Shown: positions 51,354 to 59,013, counted from the stretch's first letter. The stretch is DNA of 64,000 nucleotides from Croceibacterium_A sp035626815 (GCA_035626815.1 DASPMY010000008.1:62001-126000); one strand, 5' to 3'. Notes: generated by a model not told the origin, from the letters alone. Numbers and translations are program-made.

Positions 51354-52646
51354 ATGAGATTGGGCATGATTGTGGCCGCGGGCGTCGCGCTCGCCAGCCT
51401 CGGCGGCGCGCTGGCAGCGCAGGATGCTCCGGCGACACCGGCCGCGCAGACGCCGGCACCGGCGCCGCCGCCGCAGCGCCAGGGCCCGCCGCCCACCGCG
51501 CCGCTCGGCGACGGGCCGTGGGACGTGCAGAGCGCCGATGCCAAGCTGCACGTCGAGGTGGTGGCGCGCGGCCTCGACCATCCGTGGGGCCTGGCCTTCC
51601 TGCCCGACGGCGCGATGCTGGTGACCGAGCGGCCGGGCCGGCTGCGGGTCATCCGCGACGGGGTGCTCGATCCGGCGCCGATCGAGGGCTTGCCGACGAT
51701 GATCACCGCCGGCATCGCCGGGCTGACCGACATCGTGCTCGATCCCGATTTCGCCGAGAACCGGATCATCTACCTGAGCTACAGCAAGTCGCACCCCGAC
51801 GCCGGCGCCACGCCCACGCCGCAGGCCAACTCGGCCAACGCGGTCTTGCGCGCGAAGTGGGACGGCGGCAGCCGGCTGAGCGAGGTCGAGGACATCTTCG
51901 TCGCCAGCCCGTGGTACGGCGCGCCGCCGATCCCCACCCGCTGCTGCGGCCAGGGCCCGGCGTTCGGCAGCTACGGCGGGCGCATGGCGATCGACAAGGA
52001 CGGCTACCTGTTCGTCACCAGCGGCGACCGCAACTACGGCGAGCTGGCGCGCGACACCGGCAACCACATCGGCAAGGTCCTGCGCCTCAACCGCGACGGC
52101 AGCGTGCCGCGCGACAACCCGTTCGTCGGGCGCGCCGGATATGCGCCCGAGATCTGGTCGACCGGGCACCGCAACCCCACCGGGCTGACGATCGACCCGG
52201 CCACCGGCGCGCTGTGGGAGACCGAGTTCGGACCGCGCGGCGGCGACGAGGTCAACCGCATCGAGCGCGGCGCCAACTACGGCTGGCCCGATGTCACCCA
52301 GGGTTATCACTACAACGGCGAGGCGCCGGCCAAGGGCGTGCGCAACGTCGCGGGCATGACCGACCCGGTGTGGGCGTTCGGCCCGCCGTCGCACAACCCG
52401 GGCAACCTGGCGGTCTATCGCGGCGCAGCGTTCCCGGCCTGGCAAGGCAACCTGCTGATCGCGATGATGAACCGCACGTTCGTGCGCATGGAGCTGGCGC
52501 CCGACGGCCACGTCGTCGCCCAGGAAGCGATGCTGGCGAACCTCGGCCAGCGCTTCCGCGACGTGCGCGTCGGGCCCGACGGGGCGGTCTACCTGCTGAC
52601 CGACGAGACCGCCGGCGCGTTGCTGCGAATCACCCCCGGCAGCTGA
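51354..52646 (+). CDS. Soluble PQQ-dependent aldose sugar dehydrogenase (YliI/Asd-like)
   Basis: This 430 aa protein has a signal peptide (MIVAAGVALASLGGALA) and a Pro/Ala linker. The six-bladed propeller shows GLDHPWGLAFLPDGAMLVTERPGRL with the catalytic His, ITAGIAGLTDIVLDPDF, TGHRNPTGLTIDPATGALWETEFGPRGGDEVN and RIERGANYGWP. The CC dyad in TRCCGQGPAFGSYGG is distinctive. It is a second PQQ enzyme in the window but a different family from XoxF. No pqqABCDE genes are present here. Confidence 0.9.
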   Translation: MRLGMIVAAGVALASLGGALAAQDAPATPAAQTPAPAPPPQRQGPPPTAPLGDGPWDVQSADAKLHVEVVARGLDHPWGLAFLPDGAMLVTERPGRLRVIRDGVLDPAPIEGLPTMITAGIAGLTDIVLDPDFAENRIIYLSYSKSHPDAGATPTPQANSANAVLRAKWDGGSRLSEVEDIFVASPWYGAPPIPTRCCGQGPAFGSYGGRMAIDKDGYLFVTSGDRNYGELARDTGNHIGKVLRLNRDGSVPRDNPFVGRAGYAPEIWSTGHRNPTGLTIDPATGALWETEFGPRGGDEVNRIERGANYGWPDVTQGYHYNGEAPAKGVRNVAGMTDPVWAFGPPSHNPGNLAVYRGAAFPAWQGNLLIAMMNRTFVRMELAPDGHVVAQEAMLANLGQRFRDVRVGPDGAVYLLTDETAGALLRITPGS

Positions 52647-52647
52647 G

Positions 52648-53571
52648 CTATTCGCGGGTCGCGGGCGCGCCCGCCTCGGCCTGGGCCTGCAGCCGCAGCT
52701 GGCGGTTGACGCCCTGGACCTTGGTGATCCCGGGGATGTTGGGGATGTCGTCGTAGACCGCGGCAAGGTAGGCGCGGTCGAAATCGGTCATCTGCAGCGG
52801 CGGGCTGCCGTCGGCGTCGAACAGCGCGAGGATCGAATCGAGCGCCTGCCCGTCCTCGGTCGGGCGGGTGCGGGCGAGGCCGCGCATCGTCGCGTAGTCG
52901 GCCAGCTGGAGCAGGGTCTTGCCCTGCGCGTCGGCCATGTCGAACAGCACCACGACCGAGACGATGTCCTCGCGCGTGCCGACGTAGATCTTCGAATGCG
53001 CCATCCACATGCTCGCGGTCGGCGGGTTGCCGCCCTGGCCGCGCTGGACCGGGATGCCGTCGCGGGTCTTGGTCTGGGTCGTGGTCCACACCCGCACCGG
53101 GCCGTCCTCGGCCAGCAGCTCGCGCCGCTCGTGCAGCGGCAGGCTGCGGAACAGGTAGCCCTTCTCGTCCTCGAGCGCGGCCAGCTCGGCCTGCCCGTCG
53201 CGGACGAAGGCGACGATGAAGTTGGGGGTGCAGCGGCCGTCGTCCTCGGTCAGCCACATGTCGAGCCGCTCGGCGTTGGCGCGGATGCGGTCGATCATCA
53301 GCGAGGCGTAGTCGGCCTTCATGCCGATGATCCCCGGGCACAGCCGGTCCTCGAACCGCGGCAGCGGCGATTCGCGCAGGCCGCTCTGGGCGGTGATCGA
53401 GCGCGCCTGGCGGGTGATCTCGCGCGCCGTCGGCGGCGCCTCCGGGCGGCCGGTGACGACGATGTTGCCGTCGGCCGCCGGCTCGCCGGCCCGCTCCTGG
53501 GCGAAGGCGGGCGCGGCCGCGGCCAGCGCGCCGGCGAGGCCGGCCAGCACGAATGCGCCTGTTCTGCTCAT
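52648..53571 (-). CDS. Secreted protein of unknown function (first of two tandem paralogues)
   Basis: This 307 aa protein has a clear signal peptide ending APAFAQ. The conserved core begins PRFEDRLCPGIIGMKADYASLMIDRIRA and contains a second Cys in EDDGRCTPNFIVAFVRDGQ, so a disulphide is likely. Later motifs are SMWMAHSKIYVGTREDIVSVVVLFD and LLQLADYATMRGLARTRP. The gene at 53615 shares these motifs. I do not recognise a characterised family. Its stop is 2 bp from the stop of the PQQ sugar dehydrogenase gene, so the two are convergent. Confidence 0.8.
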   Translation of the reverse strand: MSRTGAFVLAGLAGALAAAAPAFAQERAGEPAADGNIVVTGRPEAPPTAREITRQARSITAQSGLRESPLPRFEDRLCPGIIGMKADYASLMIDRIRANAERLDMWLTEDDGRCTPNFIVAFVRDGQAELAALEDEKGYLFRSLPLHERRELLAEDGPVRVWTTTQTKTRDGIPVQRGQGGNPPTASMWMAHSKIYVGTREDIVSVVVLFDMADAQGKTLLQLADYATMRGLARTRPTEDGQALDSILALFDADGSPPLQMTDFDRAYLAAVYDDIPNIPGITKVQGVNRQLRLQAQAEAGAPATRE

Positions 53572-53614
53572 GCAGCTCGAAACTCCGTCGATGGGTGGGA
53601 CCGGCGACCGCAGG

Positions 53615-54400
53615 CTATTGCTCGAACACGTCCACCCCGGTGGCCTGCTCGAGCGCCAGCTGGCGCAGCGGGCCGGGGATGTTGGGCTGCCCTTCGTAGA
53701 GCTCGCCGAGGAACGCGAGGTCGAACTCGGTCAGCCCGGCCGGGCGCTCGCCGCCGCCGTCGAACAGGCTGACGATCGAGCGTCCGCGCGCCGCCTCGGT
53801 TTCCGGCAGCGTGCGGGTCAGCCCGCGGAACACCGCGTAGTCGGCCAGCTGGGTCAGCGTCAGCCCGGCGACCGCGTCGCGGTCGAGCAGCACCAGCGAC
53901 GAGACGATGTCGTTGCGGGTGGCGGTGTAAATCTTCGAATGCGCCATCCACATCGTCGTCTGCGGGATGTCGACGAGGTTCTCGCGCCGGCCGATGAGGA
54001 TGCCGTCGCGGCTGACCGGGCGGACGCGCAGGAACGCCCGCGCCGGCCCGCTGTCGTCGAGCAGCTCGGCCCGCTCGCGTACGGTCAGGTCGGCCAGCGA
54101 CCAGCCGCGGCGCTCCTCCATCCGGCGGGCGAACGCCTGCCCGTCGGCGACCACGGCGAGCACCAGGTTGGCCTCGCAGCCTTCCTCCGCCGCCAGCCGC
54201 CGGCCGAGGCTCGCGGCGACCTCGCGCATGCGGTAGACGATCATCTCGGCGAGCTCGACCTTGAGCCCGGCGACGCCGGGGCAGATCGGGTCCTCGAACC
54301 GCGCCAGCGGCTCGTCGACCGCGCGCGCCGCGGCCGGGGCGGCGGCGAGCAGCGCGCCGGCGAGGCCGGTCAGGGCGAGGGCGGCAATCCGGGCAAGCAT
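53615..54400 (-). CDS. Secreted protein of unknown function (second tandem paralogue)
   Basis: This 261 aa protein has a signal peptide ending PAAARA. It shares with its neighbour the pattern ARFEDPICPGVAGLKVELAEMIVYRMREVA, then EEGCEANLVLAVVADGQ, TMWMAHSKIYTATRNDIVSSLVLLD and TLTQLADYAVFRGLTRTLPE. It lacks the extra N-terminal and C-terminal tails of the first copy. The 43-bp spacing supports one transcription unit. Function unknown. Confidence 0.8.
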   Translation of the reverse strand: MLARIAALALTGLAGALLAAAPAAARAVDEPLARFEDPICPGVAGLKVELAEMIVYRMREVAASLGRRLAAEEGCEANLVLAVVADGQAFARRMEERRGWSLADLTVRERAELLDDSGPARAFLRVRPVSRDGILIGRRENLVDIPQTTMWMAHSKIYTATRNDIVSSLVLLDRDAVAGLTLTQLADYAVFRGLTRTLPETEAARGRSIVSLFDGGGERPAGLTEFDLAFLGELYEGQPNIPGPLRQLALEQATGVDVFEQ

Positions 54401-54944
54401 CGTTCGTCTCCCAGGCGGGGCGGGCGGCGATTATCCGCCATTCCGCCGGGGGGAGCAACGCCCGAGTTGTCGCAAAGTGTCGGCCTGCGCCGCGCTCGAA
54501 GCCGACCCGCGGGCCCAGGGCGACGAAGGCGACGAAGGCGACAGCGCGTCGCCCTCCCCGCAACCCCCGCAACCCCAGCGATTCCGCGGCCTTGCGGCCC
54601 CCGGCGACCGGGCGACACTTTCCCGGCCCGAACCGCCTTCCGCCCCCCGGCCCGGCCCGCCGCGCCGACGCCGGCGCGCGGCGGGGCGTGGAGCGTGTCC
54701 CGAGCCGGCCGCGCGAGCGACGCGGCGGCGCCTGGGCCCGGCTCGCCTGGCGGGCGGACCCACACGCGACAGCGAAGCCGGGCGGGAATCGCTCGAGCGG
54801 CCGGAATGAACCACAAGTGGGGGGCTGTAGGACAATGGTTTTTTTGGGGACGCCCGCGTGCAAGCGAGGATGGCGCAGCAACCGCAAGCTTAGACGCGGA
54901 TCAGCGCCGGAACGGCCGGGGCCGGCGAGCCCATCGCGAGCCAG
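54401..54944. other. Non-coding, very GC-rich stretch with short repeats
   Basis: I see no convincing gene in these 540 bp; open frames here are short-range artefacts of extreme GC. It contains a tandem GGCGACGAA-type repeat (around 54518-54540), CCCGCAACC repeats (around 54557-54575), and a 9-bp inverted pair AAAGTGTCG (54474-54482) and CGACACTTT (54613-54621) that may bound a small element. Confidence 0.5.
54815..54844. repeat. 30-bp direct repeat, copy 1
   Basis: This sequence runs AAGTGGGGGGCTGTAGGACA then ATGGTTTTTT. It matches copy 2 at 55231-55260 at 29 of 30 positions, 416 bp apart in the same orientation. It is not part of a gene. Possible roles are a regulatory element, a repeat remnant or part of an insertion hotspot. 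Confidence 0.7.
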
Positions 54945-54978
54945 CCTTCGGCGAAGCCTGTCTGAGCGCAGCCGAAGG
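54945..54978. repeat. Small inverted repeat CCTTCGGC/GCCGAAGG
   Basis: Eight-bp arms at 54945-54952 and 54971-54978 enclose an 18-bp loop containing GAAGCCTGTCTGAG. It resembles the dispersed short palindromes found between genes in sphingomonads and lies just beyond the stop of the small gene at 55001, where it may act as a terminator. Confidence 0.55.
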
Positions 54979-55000
54979 GCGGCTTTGCCGGGGCGGGCCC

Positions 55001-55174
55001 TCAGTCCGCGACCTGCGCGACGGCCCGGCCGACCGAGCCGCCATCGGCGAGCGCCTCGATGAACGCCTTCTGCCGCTCGGGCGTCCAGCCGTCGTGGCGG
55101 TACTTGCGCGGGACGGGCGTGAACTCGGGCAGCGGCGGACGCTCGTCGCGGGGGACGGGGGTGCGGTTGCGCAT
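55001..55174 (-). CDS. Small protein of 57 aa, possibly a truncated gene remnant
   Basis: From ATG 55174, with AGGAGAGC in front, the peptide is MRNRTPVPRDERPPLPEF, then VPRKYRHDGWTPERQKAFI and EALADGGSVGRAVAQVAD. The WTPERQKAFIEALADGGSV stretch looks like the start of a helix-turn-helix region seen at the N-terminus of longer proteins, so the stop right after it may mark a truncation. It sits between two copies of the 30-bp repeat. A complete small protein is the alternative. Confidence 0.5.
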   Translation of the reverse strand: MRNRTPVPRDERPPLPEFTPVPRKYRHDGWTPERQKAFIEALADGGSVGRAVAQVAD

Positions 55175-55230
55175 GGGTTTGCTCTCCTGGCGCGCGTGGA
55201 ACAAAACGCTAATCGGCCAGGATATGGCAA

Positions 55231-55260
55231 AAGTGGGGGGCTGTAGGAAAATGGTTTTTT
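55231..55260. repeat. 30-bp direct repeat, copy 2
   Basis: Same sequence as 54815-54844 with one mismatch (A for C at position 19 of the repeat). It ends in a T-run at 55260, right where the AT-richer island begins, and lies 56 bp upstream of the small gene at 55174 on the minus strand. Confidence 0.7.
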
Positions 55261-55380
55261 CCCGTTGCGGCTGCGCAAGACTGTGCACAAGGCGCCACCG
55301 GCTCTAGCCCTTTCAACGGTCGAATTTGCCGTGCGCAAAAATTGGTGTTACCCATCGGGAAACAAAAATCGGAAAAAGCT

Positions 55381-55716
55381 GTGGATATCTGCTTTGCGGA
55401 CGAGGAGATTCAGCACCTCTATTGCTGCCGCGGCAAGCTCGTCCAAAAGTTCGGCGCAGAACTAACCCGAAAGATTTGCTGTCGACTGTCGATCCTAGCG
55501 GCGGCGCCTTGCCTAGCTGATGTACCGACTTCGCCACCAATTCATCTCGCTGCAATGGATGGAAAGGGCACCTTTTCTGTCGCCTTGGATCCGGCACATC
55601 GACTTCAATTCAGCGCGCCCGCGGGCTCTGGGCGCGCGCATGACCTATCGAAGGTAGTCACTGTCTTAATCACGGGGCTGATTTCAGTCCCCATCGCCAA
55701 GGGAAAAGCAAAATGA
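55381..55716 (+). CDS. higB: HigB/RelE-superfamily toxin
   Basis: This is 111 aa from GTG 55381, preceded by GGAAAAA; in-frame TTG 55342 and GTG 55345 lie upstream but add residues not expected for the family. The pattern DICFADEEIQHLYCCRGKLV, KFGAELTRKICCRLSILAAA, FSVALDPAHRLQFSAP and LSKVVTVLITGLI matches the killer-protein class that pairs with HigA-ImmA/IrrE antitoxins. Such toxins cleave mRNA at the ribosome. The expected GH-[DE]-L motif region is degenerate, so activity is uncertain. It overlaps the antitoxin gene by 4 bp. Confidence 0.7.
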   Translation: MDICFADEEIQHLYCCRGKLVQKFGAELTRKICCRLSILAAAPCLADVPTSPPIHLAAMDGKGTFSVALDPAHRLQFSAPAGSGRAHDLSKVVTVLITGLISVPIAKGKAK

Positions 55717-56819
55717 ATACCGTGGCCAATCGGTACTCCTATACGCCGGATCACGCCGCTCCACCGGGTGATTTAATTATGGAGTACTTGGAGCAACTCG
55801 GCATTTCCGCTCGCGAACTGGCGCGTCGTTGCGGGCGGTCTGGTAAACTTCTGGCGGAGATCATTTCAGGCAAAGCATCCGTGGAGCCAGAGACGGCTCT
55901 TCAGCTTGAACGAGTATTAGGAGTGTCGGCTTCCATTTGGACTAACATGGAGGCGGCATACCAGCTGCATCAGGCTCGCGAGGCCGAAGATGAGGAGCTT
56001 TGCTCTTTTTACGACTGGGCCATCACCTTTCCCTTGAAGGAATTGGCGGAACGTAATTACATTCAGCGATCCAATTCTAAATCAAAGCAAGTACGCGAAC
56101 TCTTGGAGTTCTTTGGGGCAGGAAGTGTCAAAGCTTGCGATGATCGTTTCGAAGAGTTGCTGGCTGTTGACTTCAGGACATCAGATTCTTTCCAGAATAA
56201 TCTACCCTGCCTTGCTGCTTGGTTGAGGATAGGGGAGCTTAGAGCGGCTCAGATCAGAACCGAAGAGTATGAGCGGGAAGCGTTTGTCGCTGCGTTGAAG
56301 AAAATACGGGCGTTGACCGTAGTTCCTATCGAGAAAGCATTACCAAAGATTGAGCGCGAGTGCGCAAACGCGGGCGTAGCTTTTGTACTAGAGAAGCCGC
56401 TTCCCAAGATTCGTGCTAGCGGCGTGTCACGCTGGCTATCTCCTCGCAAGGCGCTAATCCAGCAAAGTCTTCGACATATGTCGGACGACCATTTCTGGTT
56501 TACGTTTTTCCACGAATGCGCGCATCTTTTGCTTCACAGCCGCAAGGCCGTATTTATCGACATGACCAAGGGGCCAGGAACTGGCGATCCCAAACAGGAA
56601 GCCGAGGCCAATGTCTGGGCGGCCGACTTCCTAATTCCCACGGCCGATATGCGAAAGTTCATCGCGGGCTTTGCCGGGTCGGCGGACGAGGTGCGGAAGT
56701 TCGCCACCAAATGCGGAATCGCGCCGGGAATCGTGGTTGGCCAGCTGCAGCACAGCGGCGTGATCGGTTTCGGCGGACCTCTCAACAAGCTGCGGACTTT
56801 TTACCGATGGGTGGATTGA
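55713..56819 (+). CDS. higA: HigA-type XRE antitoxin fused to an ImmA/IrrE metallopeptidase domain
   Basis: This is 368 aa with an ATGA overlap with the toxin gene. Residues about 15-90 are a HigA helix-turn-helix domain (PPGDLIMEYLEQLGISARELARRC, SGKASVEPETALQLERVLGVS). The C-terminal part is an IrrE peptidase with HECAHLLLHSRK, HExxH at residues 267-271, and a downstream Glu in EAEANVWAADFLIP as third zinc ligand. Such fusions act as antitoxin/autorepressor and may cleave regulators under stress. Codon use is clearly more AT-rich than in the host genes around it. Confidence 0.87.
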   Translation: MNTVANRYSYTPDHAAPPGDLIMEYLEQLGISARELARRCGRSGKLLAEIISGKASVEPETALQLERVLGVSASIWTNMEAAYQLHQAREAEDEELCSFYDWAITFPLKELAERNYIQRSNSKSKQVRELLEFFGAGSVKACDDRFEELLAVDFRTSDSFQNNLPCLAAWLRIGELRAAQIRTEEYEREAFVAALKKIRALTVVPIEKALPKIERECANAGVAFVLEKPLPKIRASGVSRWLSPRKALIQQSLRHMSDDHFWFTFFHECAHLLLHSRKAVFIDMTKGPGTGDPKQEAEANVWAADFLIPTADMRKFIAGFAGSADEVRKFATKCGIAPGIVVGQLQHSGVIGFGGPLNKLRTFYRWVD

Positions 56820-56853
56820 GCGATACGCATTAGGAAACGGGCTGCTGCACAAA

Positions 56854-56876
56854 GCTGTTACCTTTTGCGTAACAGC
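56854..56876. promoter_or_regulatory. Perfect palindrome upstream of the ubiquitin-like cassette (putative operator)
   Basis: GCTGTTAC at 56854-56861 and GTAACAGC at 56869-56876 are perfect 8-bp inverted arms around a 7-bp spacer (CTTTTGC). The site is 67 bp before the ubiquitin-like gene and 34 bp after the antitoxin stop. There is no following T-run, so an operator is more likely than a terminator. Confidence 0.55.
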
Positions 56877-56943
56877 AGGTTGACCAACCCCTAGGCTCGG
56901 GCGTATTTCATGGCTGCGGCGATTCCCGCCGTGGAGACAGGCC

Positions 56944-57267
56944 ATGACTGAGCACATTGAAAAGGAACCCGTCCGTTCCGACGAGGACCACGGCGGCAAG
57001 CCCGACGACGTCGGGCAGAACAAGCCCTTCGAGAACGAGGTGATCTACAACGGGGTTGCCAAGGAGATCACGGTCTCCAAGGCCGAGCTGATCAGCAGCG
57101 TGCTGCAGAAGGCGATTGCCGCGTTCGGCAACCTGCCTGCGCCGCACACGCTGGCACTCTACGACGCCGAGGGGCGCGAGCTCCCCGATGGCGAAACCGT
57201 GCACGACGCGAAGCTGAAGAAGGGCGAACGCCTGCAGCTCCGCCCGTCGACGGTGAAGGCCGGCTAG
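56944..57267 (+). CDS. Ubiquitin-like (beta-grasp) protein
   Basis: This 107 aa protein has a polar, acidic N-terminal tail of about 30 residues (HIEKEPVRSDEDHGGKPDD) and one beta-grasp domain: EVIYNGVAKEITVSKAELISSVLQKAIAAF, LALYDAEGRELPDGETV, and KLKKGERLQLRPSTVKAG. The hydrophobic ILLQLRP strand near the end and the short tail ending Ala-Gly resemble bacterial ubiquitin-like modifiers of the DUF2604/Multiubiquitin group. The C-terminus is AG and not GG, so processing or conjugation chemistry needs testing. It is followed by an isopeptidase gene and an E1-like gene with 1- and 14-bp overlaps. Confidence 0.75.
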   Translation: MTEHIEKEPVRSDEDHGGKPDDVGQNKPFENEVIYNGVAKEITVSKAELISSVLQKAIAAFGNLPAPHTLALYDAEGRELPDGETVHDAKLKKGERLQLRPSTVKAG

Positions 57268-57713
57268 TGTTCCGGCTTCCGCGCCGCATGCTCGAACAGA
57301 GCTTCTCCATCTTTCGCGCATGCGGCGCCAACCGGCGCGAGTGCCAAGTCTACTGGGCGAGCAGCTGGACCGACCCGAACTGCTTGACCCACCTTTTCCA
57401 CCCGCGCCACAGCGCGGGCGCCTACGGACTCGCCATCAACGATCAGTGGCTTGGCGAATTCTGGTCCGAACTTGCGAGCCGCAACCTGGGCGTAAGGGTG
57501 CAGGTGCACACCCATCCGTACGAGGCTTTCCATTCCGAAACGGACGACGCCTTCCCGCTCCTATTCGATGTGGGGTTCCTGAGCCTCGTTATCCCCAATT
57601 TCGCCAAAGGGCCGGTCGGGTTCAAGGACGCCTACCTCGCCGAGATTCAGGCCGACGGCAGTTGGGCTGAAGTTCCCGCCGCTTCGCGGATTGTCGTCGA
57701 TGACCAGGGCTAA
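57267..57713 (+). CDS. JAMM/JAB-family isopeptidase (prokaryotic JAB)
   Basis: This 148 aa protein starts at GTG 57267 in the preceding stop (TAGTG). The zinc site is VQVHTHPYEAFHSETDD with His81, His83, Ser90 and Asp93, the H-x-H...S-x-x-D signature of JAMM proteases. There are six residues between the second His and Ser where seven are canonical. A Glu upstream (RRECQVYWAS, about residue 24) may be the catalytic acid. In bacterial conjugation operons these enzymes trim or remove the ubiquitin-like modifier. Confidence 0.8.
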   Translation: MFRLPRRMLEQSFSIFRACGANRRECQVYWASSWTDPNCLTHLFHPRHSAGAYGLAINDQWLGEFWSELASRNLGVRVQVHTHPYEAFHSETDDAFPLLFDVGFLSLVIPNFAKGPVGFKDAYLAEIQADGSWAEVPAASRIVVDDQG

Positions 57714-59013
57714 GGAGCTTTCCCGCACGACCGCGCTCTACAGGGCGGACCTTGGCATTAATTCCGATGCTGTGGTCGACGCTGTTCTGCGCCGCATCAA
57801 CGTTCTCTTGGCTATCGGCCACCCAGCGAGCAGCACGCGCGCTGGACAGGCGGCTGTGTTGACGGCGGCGCTATTGTTGGCGCGCACGGGCTTTCAGGTA
57901 TTCATTCAGGCGGTGGACGGTCCGCTGGTCGGTCACCAACCACCCTTTGAGGGAGCTTCGCTCCACGAAGCGGTCCTGGGCATACAAGGGGAACTTGTCG
58001 AGGGGTCGAATATTCGTCTCGGCGCTCCCGACCGCGTGGACGTCGCCTTTGATTTCGGCACGGCATCCGCGATCGCACCGTACGAAGCACGGCGAACGGT
58101 TCATGTCGGCTGGACCGCTTGGTCGGGCGAGATTTCCGACTGGCCATTTCAGGTTTCGTGTACCGAATTTGATTGGCCCATGGGCGCGATGGCAGCGGCG
58201 GTGATGGTGGCTGCCGAGGTCGCTAAGATGGCCGCACGCAGGCTTGCGCCCCTGTCAGCTGATGGCAGGGCCACCGATGAACGGTTTGCTGCATCGAGCT
58301 CCGCGACGTTCGTGCTCGCCGAGGAAAGCACACCTCGCCTCGCTATGCTCGGCGAATTCACGGCTATTAGCGCGGGCGCTGTGTCTAACGGCCTGTTCTA
58401 CGCGCTCTCTCGCCTGCCGGGTGTGCACGGGCGCGCCACAGTCTTCGACGGCGACACTTCGGATCCGTCGAACCTGAATCGGAACATGATGCTCTCGAAG
58501 CGCTACTTGCGCGACGCGATGTCACTCAAGGTGGAGTTGTTAGCTCACCTAAGCCACGGTCTGAAGGTCCTTCCGGTACCTCGTGCCTTCGTGGAGACTG
58601 ATCTTTCTCACTTGGCTGGCCGTGTAGCGGTTGGCGTGGATCATGTGCCTTCGAGGTGGCTGCTCGCACGCGCACGGTATGACTGGATGGGCGTCGGCGC
58701 GACATCCCACTTCGACGTCCTGAACTCGGTCCATTATCCGATTTCGGGGTGCTGCGCCTGTCTGCATCCTCATGACGAGCCGGGTCCGCCGATCACCCCC
58801 ACGATCGCACACACCTCGTTTCTTGCTGGACTGCTCCTCGCGACCGACCTGATCGTTGATGCGGCCGGAGCGACCGCCGCGCTAAGCTCACGCCAGCGGT
58901 ACGTTTACACCACGGCGTTTGGACGTGAGCACACCGAACTTCGGGCTGGTATCTTTCCGCGCTCCGACTGCCCCGCCAAGTGCGCCGCCTCGCAAATCAA
59001 GCGTACAGGCTGA
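57700..59013 (+). CDS. E1-like ThiF/MoeB-family adenylyltransferase with an N-terminal extension
   Basis: This is 437 aa from ATG 57700. Residues about 1-200 form an extension with Rossmann-like Ala-rich helices (AAVLTAALLLARTGFQVFIQAV). The adenylation domain follows: a divergent nucleotide loop SAGAVSNGLFYAL (224-236), then FDGDTSDPSNLNRNMM (249-264), matching the D..D....N.NR of ThiF/E1 enzymes, and VGVDHVPSRWLL. Cys351-Cys352-x-Cys354 and Cys424-x3-Cys428 could bind zinc or supply a thioester Cys. It should activate the C-terminus of the adjacent ubiquitin-like protein. No E2 gene is recognisable in the cassette. The stop codon abuts the typA stop. Confidence 0.8.
   Translation: MTRAKELSRTTALYRADLGINSDAVVDAVLRRINVLLAIGHPASSTRAGQAAVLTAALLLARTGFQVFIQAVDGPLVGHQPPFEGASLHEAVLGIQGELVEGSNIRLGAPDRVDVAFDFGTASAIAPYEARRTVHVGWTAWSGEISDWPFQVSCTEFDWPMGAMAAAVMVAAEVAKMAARRLAPLSADGRATDERFAASSSATFVLAEESTPRLAMLGEFTAISAGAVSNGLFYALSRLPGVHGRATVFDGDTSDPSNLNRNMMLSKRYLRDAMSLKVELLAHLSHGLKVLPVPRAFVETDLSHLAGRVAVGVDHVPSRWLLARARYDWMGVGATSHFDVLNSVHYPISGCCACLHPHDEPGPPITPTIAHTSFLAGLLLATDLIVDAAGATAALSSRQRYVYTTAFGREHTELRAGIFPRSDCPAKCAASQIKRTG

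Larger units (their letters stand above)
55262..59013. other. Probable horizontally acquired island (toxin-antitoxin plus ubiquitin-like cassette)
   Basis: The base composition of this segment is visibly AT-richer than both flanks, with codons such as AAT, TTA, AAA and GTA that are rare elsewhere in the window. This is strongest at 55.3-56.8 kb. It carries only accessory genes. The left border coincides with the 30-bp repeat and the right border with the typA stop codon. No integrase, transposase or att-like duplication was seen. Confidence 0.6.

Noticed and set aside
51354..52646. Soluble PQQ sugar dehydrogenase considered part of the XoxF pathway.
   Set aside because: It is 24 kb away, of a different propeller family and single-gene; sharing PQQ is not enough to link it.
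54261..54809. Plus-strand open frame of 182 aa between the paralogues and the island.
   Set aside because: It overlaps the start of the 53615-54400 gene and is Arg/Pro/Ala low-complexity with no ribosome-binding site.
56944..57267. Modifier considered as a multi-domain polyubiquitin.
   Set aside because: Only one beta-grasp domain is visible in 107 aa; the N-terminal 30 residues are a charged tail.
57267..57713. The 148-aa gene considered as the missing E2.
   Set aside because: It carries the JAMM zinc signature (His81, His83, Ser90, Asp93) and no E2-like Cys with HPN motif.
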